Source: Aquilaria yunnanensis (Eukaryota > Streptophyta > Magnoliopsida > Malvales > Thymelaeaceae). Taken from it: a stretch of 64,000 nucleotides of DNA. The notes below the pieces were generated by a model. It ran no database searches. It worked only from the letters and a program-made list of their open reading frames with translations, and was not told where the DNA came from. Shown here in pieces: positions 47,939-60,759 of the stretch (position 1 is the stretch's first letter; each line of letters opens with the position of its first letter). Where the stretch lies: NCBI GenBank assembly GCA_039654915.1, contig CM077593.1, positions 114,625,413 through 114,689,412 on the forward strand. The letters are read 5' to 3'. The translations under genes and the position numbers were made by a program.

Positions 47939-50715
47939 ATGGGTAGCTCTTCGGACAAATTAATTTCTTGCATTATTCTGGATTTGGACGGAATACTGCT
48001 TGATACAGGTTTTTTCTGCTCTTCTGATGGATGTTAATTTGGTTTTGATTTTGGTCTGCTTGTTGCTTAAGAATAGCTCTTAAAACTAGGGGATAGGTTC
48101 TTATAGCTTTCACGGTTTGGATCTTCTTCTTCGTTTTGCTTATTCTGGCCTGTCATAATTTGTTTCGGATCTTGTGACAGATGGTGTTGTGAGTGAAGTT
48201 CTGAAAATTATCCTGGTGAAGTATGGGAAGAAATGGGATGGGAGGGAAGTCCCAAATGTTGTTGGGAGGACACCTCTGGAAGCTGCAGCTGCTGTTGTGG
48301 AGGATTATGAGCTTCCTTGTGGGAAGGAAGAATTTCTTGCAGAAGTTAACCCAATTTTCTCTGCTCAGTAATCTGCTCATATACCCTTAGTTATGAGTTT
48401 TTGTATAATATGATCATATATTGATGCTTGAAGCCGCTACTTTTACCAAGAAAGTTGTTTCACTGTTTCTCTTTTTTCTTGTCCAGGTTCCCTTAAAGTC
48501 TTCTGTTTTCAGTTTTCCTAGAAAAAGCAGGAGATCTGGGTAGTTTTTTACTCTTTCTATGGAAAGAAGTCTCTAAATTCTAGCTAGCAAGGGTTTTAAC
48601 ATTCATCAAATGAAACATGTGTGCGACAATGTATTTGTTTTAGGAGAGTTGAAAAAGAAATTTGAGAAGACTTTTACAACTCAAAATGGAGCTAAGCTTC
48701 TTTTGGATTCCCCTTTGGCTGGGCCTAGTTTTGATCACTAAGAGTACTCGGATGACAAAATATCAACTCATGTAGTCCCACCTATATACTGACTGTTTGC
48801 TGTTGGAATGAGTTTAACTTGAGTTAGTCTTTTGTTGTAGTATACCCAAAATCAAAGCACTTCCTGGTGCAGTTCGGTTGCTCAAGCATTTGAGGGATCA
48901 TGGTGTGCCTGTGGCGTTGACTTCAAACTCACCTAGGACCAGCATAGAATCCAAGTTTGCTTATCATCAGGGTAAGTCCTTTTATAAGTTCTTGAAACTC
49001 CCTTGAGTCCTATTTGAGTGGCCTCACCACGAGTTCCCATTTTTATAGGCTGGAAGGAGTACTTTTCTGTTATCATTGCTGGTGATGAAGTGAGCAGCGC
49101 AAAGCCATCTCCTGAAATGTGAGACATGTAGCTTCAGCTTGTTTCTTGTTTGTCAGGTTTTGTCTATGGATGAAAACCAGCCTATCTTATGTTCAAAGTT
49201 GAATTTTCTGGGTACTGAATTCATAACTCTCTCTTGGCTGTCATCTTAAGATGTCTGGAAGCAGCTAAAAGGCTAAATATGGAACCTTCAAGCTGTCTAG
49301 TCATTGATGATTCTATGTGAGTTCAAATCATATCCGTCTCCTTAGTGACAGTATTGATAAGAATTCTATTACCATTGCTGGTATATATATGTGTCTGATT
49401 CCAGGAGCCTTTTCTTTTGGTTGCGTCAGTCCAGGAGTTGCTTCCGGTAAGGCTGCTGGAATGGAAGTGGTTGCTGTCCCATCTGTTCCAAAGCAAACTC
49501 ACCTCTTTACTGCAGCAGATGAAGTGATCAGTTCTTTGTTTGACTTGCATCTGGAGAAGTGGGGCTTGCCTCCATTTGACGATTGTAAACCTTGGACAAA
49601 TTGCTTTTGGTTTCATCCATTATATCAACTTTCAACTCAACCGCCATAAATTAGAGAAGCTTCACTCAGTTGTTTATTTTTTAACAGGGGTTGAGGCTAC
49701 TTTGCCAACAGAACCATGGTATGTTGGTGGTACTGTCATTAAGGGTTTCCAACGCGGTTCAAAATTACTCGGGATCCCTACAGGTTTGTGGGAATCTCTT
49801 ATTTATCTTCTAAGTTGGAGATTCTATATGGGTTATTATTTTTAGGATCAGGTGGGTGGAAATGACATTCCTGATACCAGACCCTTTGTGTTCCATGGAT
49901 TTTTGTTATGGTTCTACATTGTTCTTGTGTTCTGATAAATACTTGGATCTACTCTCAGCAAATTTATCAACTGAAGGCCACGCAAGTGTCCTTGCTGAAC
50001 ATCCTCCAGGGGTCCATTTTGGCTGGGCTGGATTGGCAAACCGAGGTGTTTATAAAATGGTCATGAGCATTGGTTGGAATCCAAATTTTAACAATGCCCA
50101 GAAAACCATAGTAAGTTCTATATCAACTTGTCCTTTTTTATACCTAGAATATAGTACAACTTGAGAGGGTAGAAAAATTGAAGGGAAGTTTAACAGGGTG
50201 TCTTAGTACTCGAGCTCAAGACCAAAGGCATAGGGGCACATGTCCCTTGCCATTCCGCCAAAGGCTTCGGAATGTATAACTTCAACTCATGCCCATAAAG
50301 TGGGCCATCGAATTATGTTTCCTAGATTTATGTGGTTTATTGTATACCATCTCTAAACCTTTTGTTGCAGGAGCCTTGGTTACTTCATGAATTTCATGAG
50401 GATTTTTATGGTGAGGAAGTGCGTCTTGTTATCGTTGGCTATATACGATCAGAGGTAAAATTTAAAAATGCTTGAAGAGTAGTCTTCGGAGTATTTTTTT
50501 ATTTTTTTATTTTAACTTCTCATAGACCATCGGTTCTAGCAAACACTGAACTGTAAAGATTTCAAATGTAACAGGCTAAATTTCCATCTCTGGATGGGCT
50601 GGTAGAGAAGATCCATGAGGATAGGAAGATCGCAGAGAAAGCCCTTGATCTTCCCTTGTATGCAAAATACAAGGATAATCCCTACTTGTTTGGAGGCTCA
50701 TTAAATCTGCCATGA
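47939..50715 (+). CDS. FHY: Bifunctional riboflavin kinase / FMN phosphatase, 10 exons
   Basis: Makes FMN from riboflavin and ATP (kinase) and can hydrolyse FMN (phosphatase); the fusion of a HAD phosphatase to a riboflavin kinase is plant-specific (family knowledge). Exons: 47939-48008, 48181-48367, 48841-48971, 49049-49118, 49251-49316, 49430-49584, 49688-49783, 49959-50110, 50371-50454, 50575-50715. They total 1,152 nt, 383 aa, in frame. HAD motifs: LDLDGILLDTDG at 14-25 (nucleophile and acid Asp 15 and 17; the usual T is I in DGI), SNSPR, AKPSPE and VIDDS. The kinase half starts near 228: WYVGGTVIKGFQRGSKLLG, IPTANLS, FGWAGLANRGVYKMVMSIG, and a tail ending NPYLFGGSLNLP. Plus strand, 735 bp before the hnRNP U-like gene. 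Its upstream region is the end of the duplicated block (copy 2). Confidence 0.94.
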
Positions 50716-51450
50716 CATGATGGTATATCCTTTATGAGGCATCACCCGTAATAACTCTCTAATCAGGGAAAACCTTGTCTGTAATAATGTTTGTGAACAA
50801 ACTACTGTATCTGTAATGGTACCAATGCTTAACTTGGTGACCAAGGTATTGAACTTTTTACTTCAAGTTTTAAGGTTCAGCAGCCCTTAATGCTTGTAAG
50901 CTGAGCAGGTCCGGCTTGCTGTGTAATGGATTGAAAAATAAACAGGCATGTGTAACGATTTAGAAAACAAAACAGGCCTTTTTAATTCCTTCTGTATTCT
51001 GGAGCTATTCTTCTTTTCTCTTTTTCATTTTATTTTTCAGCAACATGGGAGCAAGAAACGTGGAACTCATAAGAACATCTGAAATTGCTTTCTCGCCACG
51101 CTTTCCCCAGGGTGAGCTCCAATCAAATTCTATAAATTCTCCGTTATGGTGTGAAACCGTCTTCCTCACGTCCTCATTGTTTCATCTGGGATCTTCTAAA
51201 TTCGGACCAGTTCGAAAGATAAGGGACCAGTTTGTAAATGAAACTGATTAGAAGGGGCCTTCTTTAGGAAAAAAAAATTCCCCATTCGCTCCAGTCTTCG
51301 CTCTCAAGGCTTAACCCGTTACATGAGTCGGTTTACAAATTCGTATAAATTAATTGGATCGTATTTGCTCCTGAGCTGGCTGCGTTTTCGCGCTTCATAT
51401 TTCGCCTGTCTCTGCAGAAACAAGAAAACTATAGCTCTGTGGGTTTGTCA
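50716..51450. other. Spacer between FHY and the hnRNP U-like gene
   Basis: Contains the FHY 3' UTR (aataaa at about 50,936) and the 5' UTR/promoter of the next gene. No other feature. Confidence 0.6.
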
Positions 51451-54400
51451 ATGGCTTCAACAAAACGAAATCTACCGAGCGAAGACGACTCGCAGCCGGA
51501 GCGAGAACACGAGATGAAGAAGGCGAGAGTTGGCGATAATTCAGAGAACCCGCGTCGAGTCGTCCTCAATCCTTCAGATTGCAACCTAGGTCATTTCTCT
51601 TTTAACTTCTTCTTCTTGGTCCAATCTCCAATTTATTTTTCTTCTCTTTTCTTTCGAATATATTTAGGTAAAGAGAGTATAGTGGAAGAACTAGTTCTAA
51701 ATTTCGGCGTCATTGCTGGTTGCTAGATTATATTCCCATTTCTTTGTGGAGAGAATCTTTATCTATGGGTGCTTTTAGGTGATATGTTAAAGAACCAAGG
51801 CCTCTAACCTAGAGCCACAGTAATAGGCAGAAAGATTGATGACTTTTATGTAGATTTAGAGAATTTCATGCTTACATAGTGTGAGATGGATCCCTTTAAC
51901 GCCTGTATTCACACAATGGACTGCTGATTGAACTGGACTGGTGGTTAGAGGCTTAGAGCCATAAAGACTGGATCAGGATGTGAGGCATAAGTAAAGGTGA
52001 CGCCTCGAGTGATAACTACTTTGAGACCATCCATATTGCAGAACATGGGAATCCAGACTGGAACTGGTTGAAAATAAATAGAGGGGTCCAGAATCTTTGT
52101 AGAGGTCCCATGCTTAAATGACGTTGGATAGATTAATTTAACTTCATATATCTAAGATAATATAACTACGAAAATCCTTCATTTTTTCTTTTGGAGCTTC
52201 ACCTTTTTCATTTATGAGTCATGTAAAACTAGAAATTCATTACATCAACAAATTTATTGATGCTATTGTTAGGGACACCCACCTCCAAGTCCCCATGGTG
52301 ATCTATTGGTGGCTGCTTTAGCCTTTTACTGGTATAACCAATAAAAGTAAACTAAATTGTTATCGGGGATGAAGAACATGAAACTTTGAAGCAATTGGCA
52401 TAGATGAACATGTTATGTAAAGTTTTCTTGATTCTGATGATGTTCTCATCCTGCACTATTCTATTCCAGATTTTGATATTGAAGAAGATGGTCTTAAAGG
52501 CTCAGCTTTACATGAGGGGGGTTTTGCCTATTGCTGGTCTGGATGTCGTGCCAGTGTTGGAATTACTGGAGGGAAGTATTGTTTTGGCCTCAAAGTCGTT
52601 TCTGAACAACCAGTTGAGATGGAAGATACTCCACTTGATCAGCAACATGTTTGCCGTGTTGGTGTTTCAAGGGGGAGTGTTGATGTTGGAAGTCTTGGGG
52701 AAACTGAATACAGCTTTGGGTTTGGGGGAACAGGAAAATTTTCTAATGCCAGGAAGTTTCTAGATTATGGTGAAAAATTTGGAGTTGGTGATGTAATTGT
52801 ATGTGCAGTGGATCTTGAGAACAAGCCACAGGCTTCTATTGGATTTTCTAAAAATGGCATATGGCTGGGCACTGCAATTCAATTTCATGCTGGTGTAGGG
52901 GGTCTTAGGTTGGTGGACAAACCAACTGGGAAGCTTAAATGGGATTCTGCTATATTCCCTCATGTTTTGTTGAAGAATATCACTGTTCAATTTCAATTCA
53001 GTGATGAAGAGGGACTTGTTCCTCAAGAGGGATATAAGTCTTGGAATTCTGCTTTTAATGATGGAAATGCAATAATAGGGCCTTCTTTTGGAGATGTGGG
53101 ATGCCATGAAGTTATGATGATGGTGGGTTTGCCTGCTTCTGGGAAGAGTACTTGGGCAGAAAAATGGATGATGGAACATCCGGAAAAGCGTTATGTTTTG
53201 CTTGGAACAAACCTTCTTCTGGATCAAATGAAGGTATATTCTTTTTATAGTCTTTTGAGTATCTAATGAATTTACTGTCTTTCATTTCTCTTTTCAACCA
53301 AGGATGATATTATGCAGGTTCCTGGGCTTCTGCGAAAGAGAAACTATGGTGAAAGATTTGACCACCTGATTGACCGAGCAACTCAAATGCTTAATACCCT
53401 CTTAACCAGGGCTGCAACTGCAAGTACACCACGCAATTATATTCTTGACCAAACTAATGTCTACAAGAGTGCACGGATTCGTAAACTGAGACCATTCACC
53501 AACTTCCGCAAGGTATTTGGAGCAATTATTCCTTCATGCACAGGACTATACTGTTACAGCCACCCTAATTTCTATACAAATTATGTGTATGTGCCAGGCG
53601 TAAAATAGAAGTTAAAATCAAGTTTCATGATAAAACAGTTTATTAATACAGAAAAACTGAGGTCTGTAACTAAACCAGTGATTAACAGATGCATGTGTGC
53701 TAGAAATGAGCAGGTTTGACCAAAGAGCTGACTTCCAACTCTAGGAAGCTAGGAAGGCTGTGTATATGGTGAATAAGTCTCATTGTCCGTAAGAAACATG
53801 TTAGAACTCTGAAAGTGTAAAACTATGCAGAAATCTGGAATTTAGGAGCTAAAACTCGAGTTCTGCAGAAACAGCTTGACAGGAAAGAAAATGCTTTGAC
53901 TCTAGGGTTGACTTTAAGTTTTGCAGCATAGTTTAGGCTGAAACTTTGTAAACAGGTTACAATATATAAGAGCCATCAGATCAGGATTCTATGTAAGATT
54001 AGTAAGTGAAGTCTGAAATCAGAACATGCATTTACATTGCAATATATGTACAAGTCAGGTACATTGAGGTAGCACAGGACATTCTATGTCCTTGGGAACA
54101 TTTTAAAACCAGATAGATACAATTCGGTAGCAGACTAGGCATTACAGAACAGAGCACTGCAGAAGAGTGTAATACAGTAGCCTAAGGCTCCATGGATAGC
54201 ATTCACAGTAGCACAGGTAGTAATACCAAACCTTGTCTACACACACTCCTTGCAAAAGCATAACCTGCACATCCTGAGAGCCATTCGTTTCAGCAAAGCA
54301 CCAAAATAATTCTGTCAGTTTTATTACTACACTAGTCAGAATCTTATAGCTGTAACATTTACCTCTGAAGGGACTATCCACTAGAAAAGGCTCTTCCTTA

Positions 54401-56161
54401 GCTAGTAACCAGCTCATGAATACTTCTCCCTGAATATTTAAAACAGAAACAGGATGAGGTTTGAATCTAAGTAAGGTAAGTAAACAGTAGCACCTTCAGT
54501 ACTCAGTAACACCTTTTAGTGTTCACTAAACTAGCTCCATGCCTCCATTAACAGTCACAGTTGGTACCACAGTCGTGGGTAACAGCAGTTAGGGATCCAA
54601 AACTCATGTAGTAGCTATGCTACACATACCCCAGCAGCTAGTTTCAGAAGCTCAGAGGCTCGGTCAGCAGCAATAAGGCTCAGTCAGAAGCTAGAAACTC
54701 AGTTTTGTGCAATTCAGTCCCTTAAAGCTCAACTTCTTGGAATTCAGCCCTTGACCTTTCAAATTTCTCATTAGACTTAACAAATAATTCCTCAGCCTTA
54801 TAAATTAGTCAGTCAAGCCACTAGATAATTTAACTAGTTCAGGCAGGCAGGTAAAAGACAGGGTGTAACACTTACACACTTACCACTGAGGGTCTGATTG
54901 TCATGTTGTTCCTATGTTCAGATTGCTATTGTGGTTTTCCCATCGCCAGAGGAGTTGAATGTTCGCAAAGCTAAAAGATTTGAGGAGATGGGTAAGGAGG
55001 TTCCGCCTGATGCAGTAAATGAGATGATAGGTATCATAATCTTATGAGCCTGCCTCCTCAAATAACTATTGTTTCTTTTGCTCGTAACTTTTATGTCATA
55101 ATTTAACTTGATTCTTGTGATGCATAACCAGCAAATTTTGTTTTGCCTCATAGCAAGGCTGTGTCAAGTGAGTTGTTCGATGAGGTAATCAATCAAAAGA
55201 TTTTCTTCAATTTCATACACTATTACTGTGGTTGGAAATGAGATTGTGACTTGGATTTTTTTTTTAACAAAAAATTAAAAGGTTAAATTTGTTGAACTCA
55301 ACCGAGAAGTGTCCCAGAGATATTTGGATGATATGAAACTTTCTCTGAAATCTGCAACTAAGCCTTCTGTAGTAGAAAATTATGTTGAACCATGCACAAG
55401 TTTATTGCAAAACCAAGGACTTCCATCAGGTTCGTTTTCCTTGCATATCATTTTCCATAAAACAAGTGCCTGCGAATATCTCTTCTAAAATAATGATCTT
55501 GATTAATTGACAGCTGCTGGTGGCTATTGGAATCCCAGCTTGCTTTCAAATCCCCCAACATTGAACTGGAGTAGCCAAATGCACTATCAACATCAAGTAA
55601 GTGATGGGTGCTAAAATCATCATTGAATGTGACTAGCAGGTTGCAAGAAAATCAATTAGATAACATGCTTCTGTTGTCTTGAGAAAATGCAGGTAAATCC
55701 AGCATTTACAGGTGTCAGATCCTACTATGAACCACATCAAGGCTATCAAATTAATCCTCAATTAAGGGCGTCAGCTCCATATGGTGCTATGGTTCAACCT
55801 GCTCCAGTTGCAAGTCAAGTGGCCTCTTCACACGCATATAACCTGCATGCTGGTCAATTCACTGATTTGGGTCCTCCATCTGCTGATTTGCAGCCTGCAC
55901 GACCACCCTTTGCACTTAGTCCTCTCGACTCCCCCATGTATGGTAAGCGTCCGTGTCTCCATTGGCAGTGTCATATCTTCTTTTCTTCCCCATGATTCTT
56001 ATGCAACTTTTTTGTGGACCTTAGGTTCCAGTCTGGCCTCGTCACCCTTGTACCCACATCCCTCTCGTAACATGCAGCATATCCCACCAGTCATATACAG
56101 GAATCCGCCTGATTTTCAGCATCGTGGGGCTTGTCCACCTTATTACCCAAGAAGCTTCTGA
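51451..56161 (+). CDS. hnRNP U-like protein with SPRY and P-loop kinase-like domains, 9 exons
   Basis: Nuclear RNA-associated protein of the hnRNP U/UL family by architecture; its role in plants is poorly defined. Exons: 51451-51589, 52470-53233, 53318-53512, 54922-55030, 55132-55184, 55282-55429, 55514-55596, 55693-55942, 56025-56161. Total 1,878 nt, 625 aa. The N-terminus is lysine/glutamate-rich (MASTKRNLPSEDDSQPERE, then KKAR). A SPRY domain spans about 70-230 (GGKYCFGLKVV, CRVGVSRG, ENKPQASIGFSKNGIWLG). Next is a P-loop domain with Walker A GLPASGKST at 266-274, DQTNVYKSARIRKLRPF, and VVFPSPEEL, the polynucleotide-kinase-like fold seen in animal hnRNP U. The C-terminus is P/Q/Y-rich and low complexity. 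Animal relatives carry an N-terminal SAP domain, not evident here. The start ATG was chosen as the first in-frame ATG. Intron 3 is 1.4 kb with no visible insertion. Confidence 0.9.
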
Positions 56162-56865
56162 CCACTTAATGGTTATCAGACCTTGAAGTTCCAGAAGCAG
56201 AAGGATACTCGACCATCATTAGTTGGGACAAGCGAAAAGGACGGAACTCTTCAATGAAACGCGTTCTGTACATATTTTGGATGTCACATTCATTACTGTC
56301 TGAATATTGTGCTCAGAAATACTGTAGATAATAGGTTTTCTTAAATTTTTGGTTTAGCTGTTTAGGCTGTATTACGAGTTCTCAAGTAAGTTTAGGTTTC
56401 ACTTGCTTCACTAGGAGTCTAGGACTGGGTCTGGAATCTCTGAATATGTTTTTCCTCATACTCTCGGTGCATGATGCAGAGAAAACGCATTTCCTGGCTT
56501 GCTTTTTCGCGCTGGAGCTGAGGGAGATGATTCAAATCCCAATATTTGCACAAATAGTACATGTATGAGAACCTCGAATGAAGAGGTAATGTCTTAATAC
56601 GTTGATCAGACATTAGAGCCGGCAGACAAATGAAACTAATGTTAAGATTAGCGTCTTTTTAGAGTGATTTGTATTGATATTCTGTCTTTTCCCTAACCCC
56701 GTCACCAGACAAGTTAGCCTTCTCGGTATTTGAACCCGAGTCCACCTGCCCTCACCTTTATACCTGCCTTGATCCTACTCACTCCCACAGGTCAAAAACC
56801 AATACCAGGAAACAATTGAACTATTGCCTGATCGATTTTTGTTGGCCTACAACTACAAGTCGATC

Positions 56866-57519
56866 ATGAAGATCATGGATGTTCTTTCCTCCGAGTCCAT
56901 TTCATCTCTCTTTTCATGCACCATCACTCTCTACCTCCTAGTGCTCCTCTATGTTCCATCCTATTTCTCTCTGACAGATACCATTTTCTTCATTGTTTCT
57001 CTTGGCCTCTCTCTGCTTCGCCTCCGAGCCATCCGGGAACACCAGAGGAATGAAACTACTGAAAGCTGTACAAGCGGAGAACCAGAAGATTGCAAGAAGG
57101 AAGCGGAGCACCAGGAGGGTTTCAACCTAAATCCCAAGTATGAATATGCGTTCGTTGAGAGGGGGATGAACGCTCCCTTGGAGGTCATATATGAAAACAG
57201 TGAGGGTGAGGAAGTGGAAGATGGAAAGAATGAGAGTGTTTGGGATCTACATGAGAAGAAGCCAACCTGGCAACTTGAGTGGCATCCGTCATTGTCGCTG
57301 TACTATTCGGGAATGGACTCAGATAGTTCGTCGGACGATGAAGGGGATTGCATCTCACACATACCGGAGAGTCAGAGTATGTCGTTTAGATGGGAGGAGG
57401 AGGAAAGAGAACTGATTGAGATTCATCTTGACAGGCAAGAGTCATATTCTTATGCAGAGGAAGATAATTTGATCGAGATTGATATCTCTTGCCCTACTGC
57501 TGTTGGACTCAAGGCATAG
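56866..57519 (+). CDS. Single-exon acidic membrane protein of unknown function
   Basis: 217 aa from the first ATG (56866); the frame is open further upstream but has no ATG. Two hydrophobic helices lie near residues 12-32 and 34-53 (SLFSCTITLYLLVLLYVPSY; TDTIFFIVSLGLSLL). A long hydrophilic, strongly acidic tail follows, with SDSSSDDEGD near 160 and repeated I-E-I-x-(I/L) motifs (ELIEIHLD, NLIEIDIS) at the end. The layout (N-terminal membrane anchor, acidic tail ending in LIEIDIS) is one I associate with uncharacterised plant proteins. No function is claimed. It has codon-like composition, and a stop follows at 57,519. It lies 0.7 kb downstream of the hnRNP U-like gene on the same strand. Confidence 0.8.
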   Translation: MKIMDVLSSESISSLFSCTITLYLLVLLYVPSYFSLTDTIFFIVSLGLSLLRLRAIREHQRNETTESCTSGEPEDCKKEAEHQEGFNLNPKYEYAFVERGMNAPLEVIYENSEGEEVEDGKNESVWDLHEKKPTWQLEWHPSLSLYYSGMDSDSSSDDEGDCISHIPESQSMSFRWEEEERELIEIHLDRQESYSYAEEDNLIEIDISCPTAVGLKA

Positions 57520-58465
57520 ATATTTTTTCTATTGAAACCCAAGCCCTGAAATCACAAGGAAGATGGAAAGGACTACCCTAATAAAAGGTACAACCATCTC
57601 TATGTATTACAGCATTCACAGAATCAATGACTAGCTACTCCTACTCACAAAATTTATGGCAACATTTATCCATTCAGTTAATCAACTGAGTTCCCAATCA
57701 CTTTCAATCCTGGCACACCGTGTCGAACCAAGCAATCCTCCCTCGGAAATCAAAGCAATACAACAAGTCTCCATCACACACGACTTGTCTTGGCAAACCC
57801 GAAATCGAAAAAGGGTTTACCCTCAATTCGGAAGACCCTTTCTTGACCAACAAGCAATGTGTCAATGCGAAGCACCGCTAGGCCAAAACCGCTACAAGTT
57901 GGGGAAGTTGGCGGAGCAAAGAATGCAGCGGCATCGAAGACTAACCTCCGGTAGGAACTATTGATTTTTCCTGGTCGCGGGAATCGAAAAAGATGAGAGC
58001 AGATGATGCTCGCGACACAAGAAGCAACCAGCCGTACCAAGAAGTGAGACGCTCAAGCTGGCGGGTGAGTACCGGGATATCGGTGAAACGAACCGTAACT
58101 TCAGTGGACTGTAGAAGCCATGTTCTATTTCATCGTTTAAAGTTGCCAACAAGAACAACATTGGCTGCTGCTCTGGTTCAGGCCATCACCGCTGAATCTG
58201 CCATGCTCGCTCAATCTCGGAAGCCCGACCTGGTGCTCGGCGCAACTACTGTCACCAAAAGGAACACAGAGGAAAACAGAGCGATTGATGTGCCGATCCC
58301 TGGTGCGATATCAGAAACAACCTCTTAACTTATTAGAGTCCATCTGGGCTTTTGCTTTTCCAACTTCTTCAAAAAGAGGAAAAAGATATGCTTTATATTT
58401 CAAAAAAACAAAGAGGGCTTTGTCGATGTGTATATTTAATATTCTACAGAAATAGAATCTATATA
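57520..58465. other. Downstream region with open frames, unassigned
   Basis: GC-moderate sequence with a 102-aa and a 111-aa plus-strand frame (57,656-57,964 and 57,993-58,328) and overlapping minus-strand frames. None matches a family I know, and codon choice does not favour one frame. It could be 3' UTR, a decayed gene or a non-coding transcript. Confidence 0.35.
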
Positions 58466-59943
58466 TCTATATTATACATTAAAGCGGAAGAGATGCGTTG
58501 GGTTGTGACAGGTGGCATGATATATGTGGGTTAATTAAGGGGTTGGTCTACTGATTTTTGTTAGTTGGTGCGTCTGGCCTGAGGGTTCATTTATTGTTCA
58601 GTTTCAGCCCCCTGTATGTGTAGGCTATCTGTCTCAGTATGGGGGGATACTAACAGCAAGAGTTTATCCACCTGTTATATATTTTCCAATGTATATGCTA
58701 ACTTTCTGACGCCTACAATTGAAGCAGTAAGCGTTTCTTCATTAAACTTCCTCGCCGCTACAATTAAGGCATGAACCGTCTCTTACCCACTGCCACCTGC
58801 CTTCATGTTAAGGGATTACCAGGACGACTAAAACGGAAGAGGCATGTCTCCTGCCATATTTCAACAATCGCAGCTTTATTCCTTATTAACAACTGCTAAT
58901 GACCGCTTCCCTTAATGTGCCGACTTCGTCCTCATCGTTTATGCCAGCTGTCTCCAGCAGAACCTGTCAATTCATACGTGTCTCCATAACATAACTTGCA
59001 TGGGGGAGGGCATCTAATCCTCTGCCTTTTGCCTTCTCCCACCGCTTCCAGATTTTCTGTATTTATATGGGTTCCCCTGCTCCCACGGGGAACCAACACA
59101 GCTGCTTTGCTCGATTTTTTTCCTTCTCTGTTCTCTTCGCGTTCCCCTTAAGCTCTGTCAGTTATTGTCGTCCGTCTCTCCCAGTTATTTCTCTTGCAAT
59201 TTCTTTCTTCTCCTTTTATTCTTCGTTCCATTATTACTGATTTTATATTCAATCTCTGTTCCGATGGCTAATTGTTACTCCATTGTCCTTAGGCCAAGTC
59301 GTTCACCTCCCCTATATACCCGAAGCAGTAACTATGCAACAGGTTTTTTCGTCTGATTTTTGTTCCTTATATACCCAATTTGTTCCTTCTGACGCTTTCT
59401 CACCCTGCTCTCTTTCTCCCTATAGTGTATTCGACCATTGTAATTAAATTCAGGGTATGCTGCTGTCCGTCTCTTCCTCCATGCTGTTACTTCTTTCTGC
59501 TGCGCAAATCCTGTTCAATGCCATTTTCATTTCTCTGTTGTTGATTATCATGCTCTGTTATACTTCTAATGTAAATTCTCTGCCATTATGATTTTTTCCC
59601 TTTTACAGTGTTGGATCATTATAGTTTCAATCAGTGTCCTCTTCTCCCTGTTCCTTTTCTCACTTATCCCCTCTCTCCGCTGTTAGTGGACAAGGTTGAT
59701 TACGGCTTACGTTCATTCTTACTTACTTGCGAAAGATGGAGTTGGTTTGTTTATCACCGAAAACAATTTTGTCTGAATTATGTTCTAAGTTATCATTTCC
59801 CATGCCTTTTTACGTAATAGAAGCCCTCATCAATGATTTCTTCTCTGCCTCTGTCCATGTTCATCTTCATGCTCCTTCACAAACTTCAACTCCTCTCATT
59901 GTAAGCCGCTCCCCCCGCTGCGTAGCGCGGGTCACATTTCTAG
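58466..59943 (+). mobile_element. Non-autonomous Helitron
   Basis: It starts TCTATATTATACATTAAAGC directly after an A and ends CTAG directly before a T, as Helitrons do (insertion between A and T, no TSD). About 12 bp before the end is a GC-rich hairpin, CCCGC...GCGGG (59,914-59,931). No Rep/helicase coding sequence is visible, so this is a non-autonomous copy of 1,478 bp. The interior is pyrimidine-rich with short frames only. Confidence 0.7.
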
Positions 59944-60079
59944 TATACTGTAAAGAGAGTGGGAAGGGAGGAGGGTTCGCCACCTGTGCAAAAAAACGGG
60001 TGAACTCCATCAAAAGCTATCTAAATCTGGTCTTTTTACGCTTAAGCCCTCCACTTCAGATTCGTGCTAAATGAGGCAC

Positions 60080-60240
60080 CGTAAGTATTTTTTCACATGG
60101 CAGGTTGTTTTTTTTTTCAAGTGTTCTTTTTAATGGGAACGAGTCAATTTTAGTATGATTATGATTATGATTATTATTATTATTTCATAATGCATTGTAA
60201 ATTACTTTTTTAGCTTTCTTTTTGTGATGAGATCGGGTCA

Positions 60241-60285
<45 letters not shown>

Positions 60286-60459
60286 ATTGTAAATTATTAA
60301 ATAACTATATATATGCATGATGAAATATTATGTATATTTCAACATTATGTATGTACATGTACTGTAAGACTATTTTGTGATATACAACATAACATAACAA
60401 ATATTTTTTACATGGCGGGTTCTCTTTTAAATTTTTTTTTTTGTAATGAGAATGGGTCA

Positions 60460-60513
<54 letters not shown>

Positions 60514-60678
60514 CATTATTTCATAATACATTGTAAATTAAAACATAACTATATCTATGCATGATGAAATATTATGTATGTTTCAAGAGCATGTATATAT
60601 ACATATACTGTAAAACTATTTTGTGATAGACAACGTAACATAAGATAAACACCGCAGCAAAGCATGGGCATGTTCTAG
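60080..60678 (+). mobile_element. Tandem-repeated sequence ending in a second Helitron 3' terminus
   Basis: A repeat unit of roughly 300 bp occurs twice, plus a partial copy (gagtcaattttag / gggtcaatttatt..., attgtaaatta, ataactatat, atgcatgatgaaatattatgta, ctgtaa(g/a)actattttgtgata). It ends with accgcagcaaagcatgggcatgttCTAG|T, whose imperfect hairpin plus CTAG is again a Helitron 3' end. It may be the true end of a longer element starting at 58,466, or a second element. Confidence 0.55.
60242..60283. repeat. (TTA)n microsatellites
   Basis: About fourteen tta units here and a second run of about seventeen at 60,461-60,512, one in each copy of the ~300-bp repeat. Confidence 0.9.
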
Positions 60679-60759
60679 TATGTCTATATAAGGTGTTTTG
60701 TTGCAATGATACATGGTATATCTTGCATATAAGTAATTTTTCCTTTTTTTTTTTATAAA

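Noticed and set aside
57656..58328. Two moderate plus-strand frames downstream of the acidic membrane protein
   Set aside because: No recognisable domain; minus frames are equally open. Listed as unassigned sequence.
60313..60564. Open frame with a long tyrosine run
   Set aside because: It is a translation of the (TTA)n microsatellite inside a repeat, not a gene.
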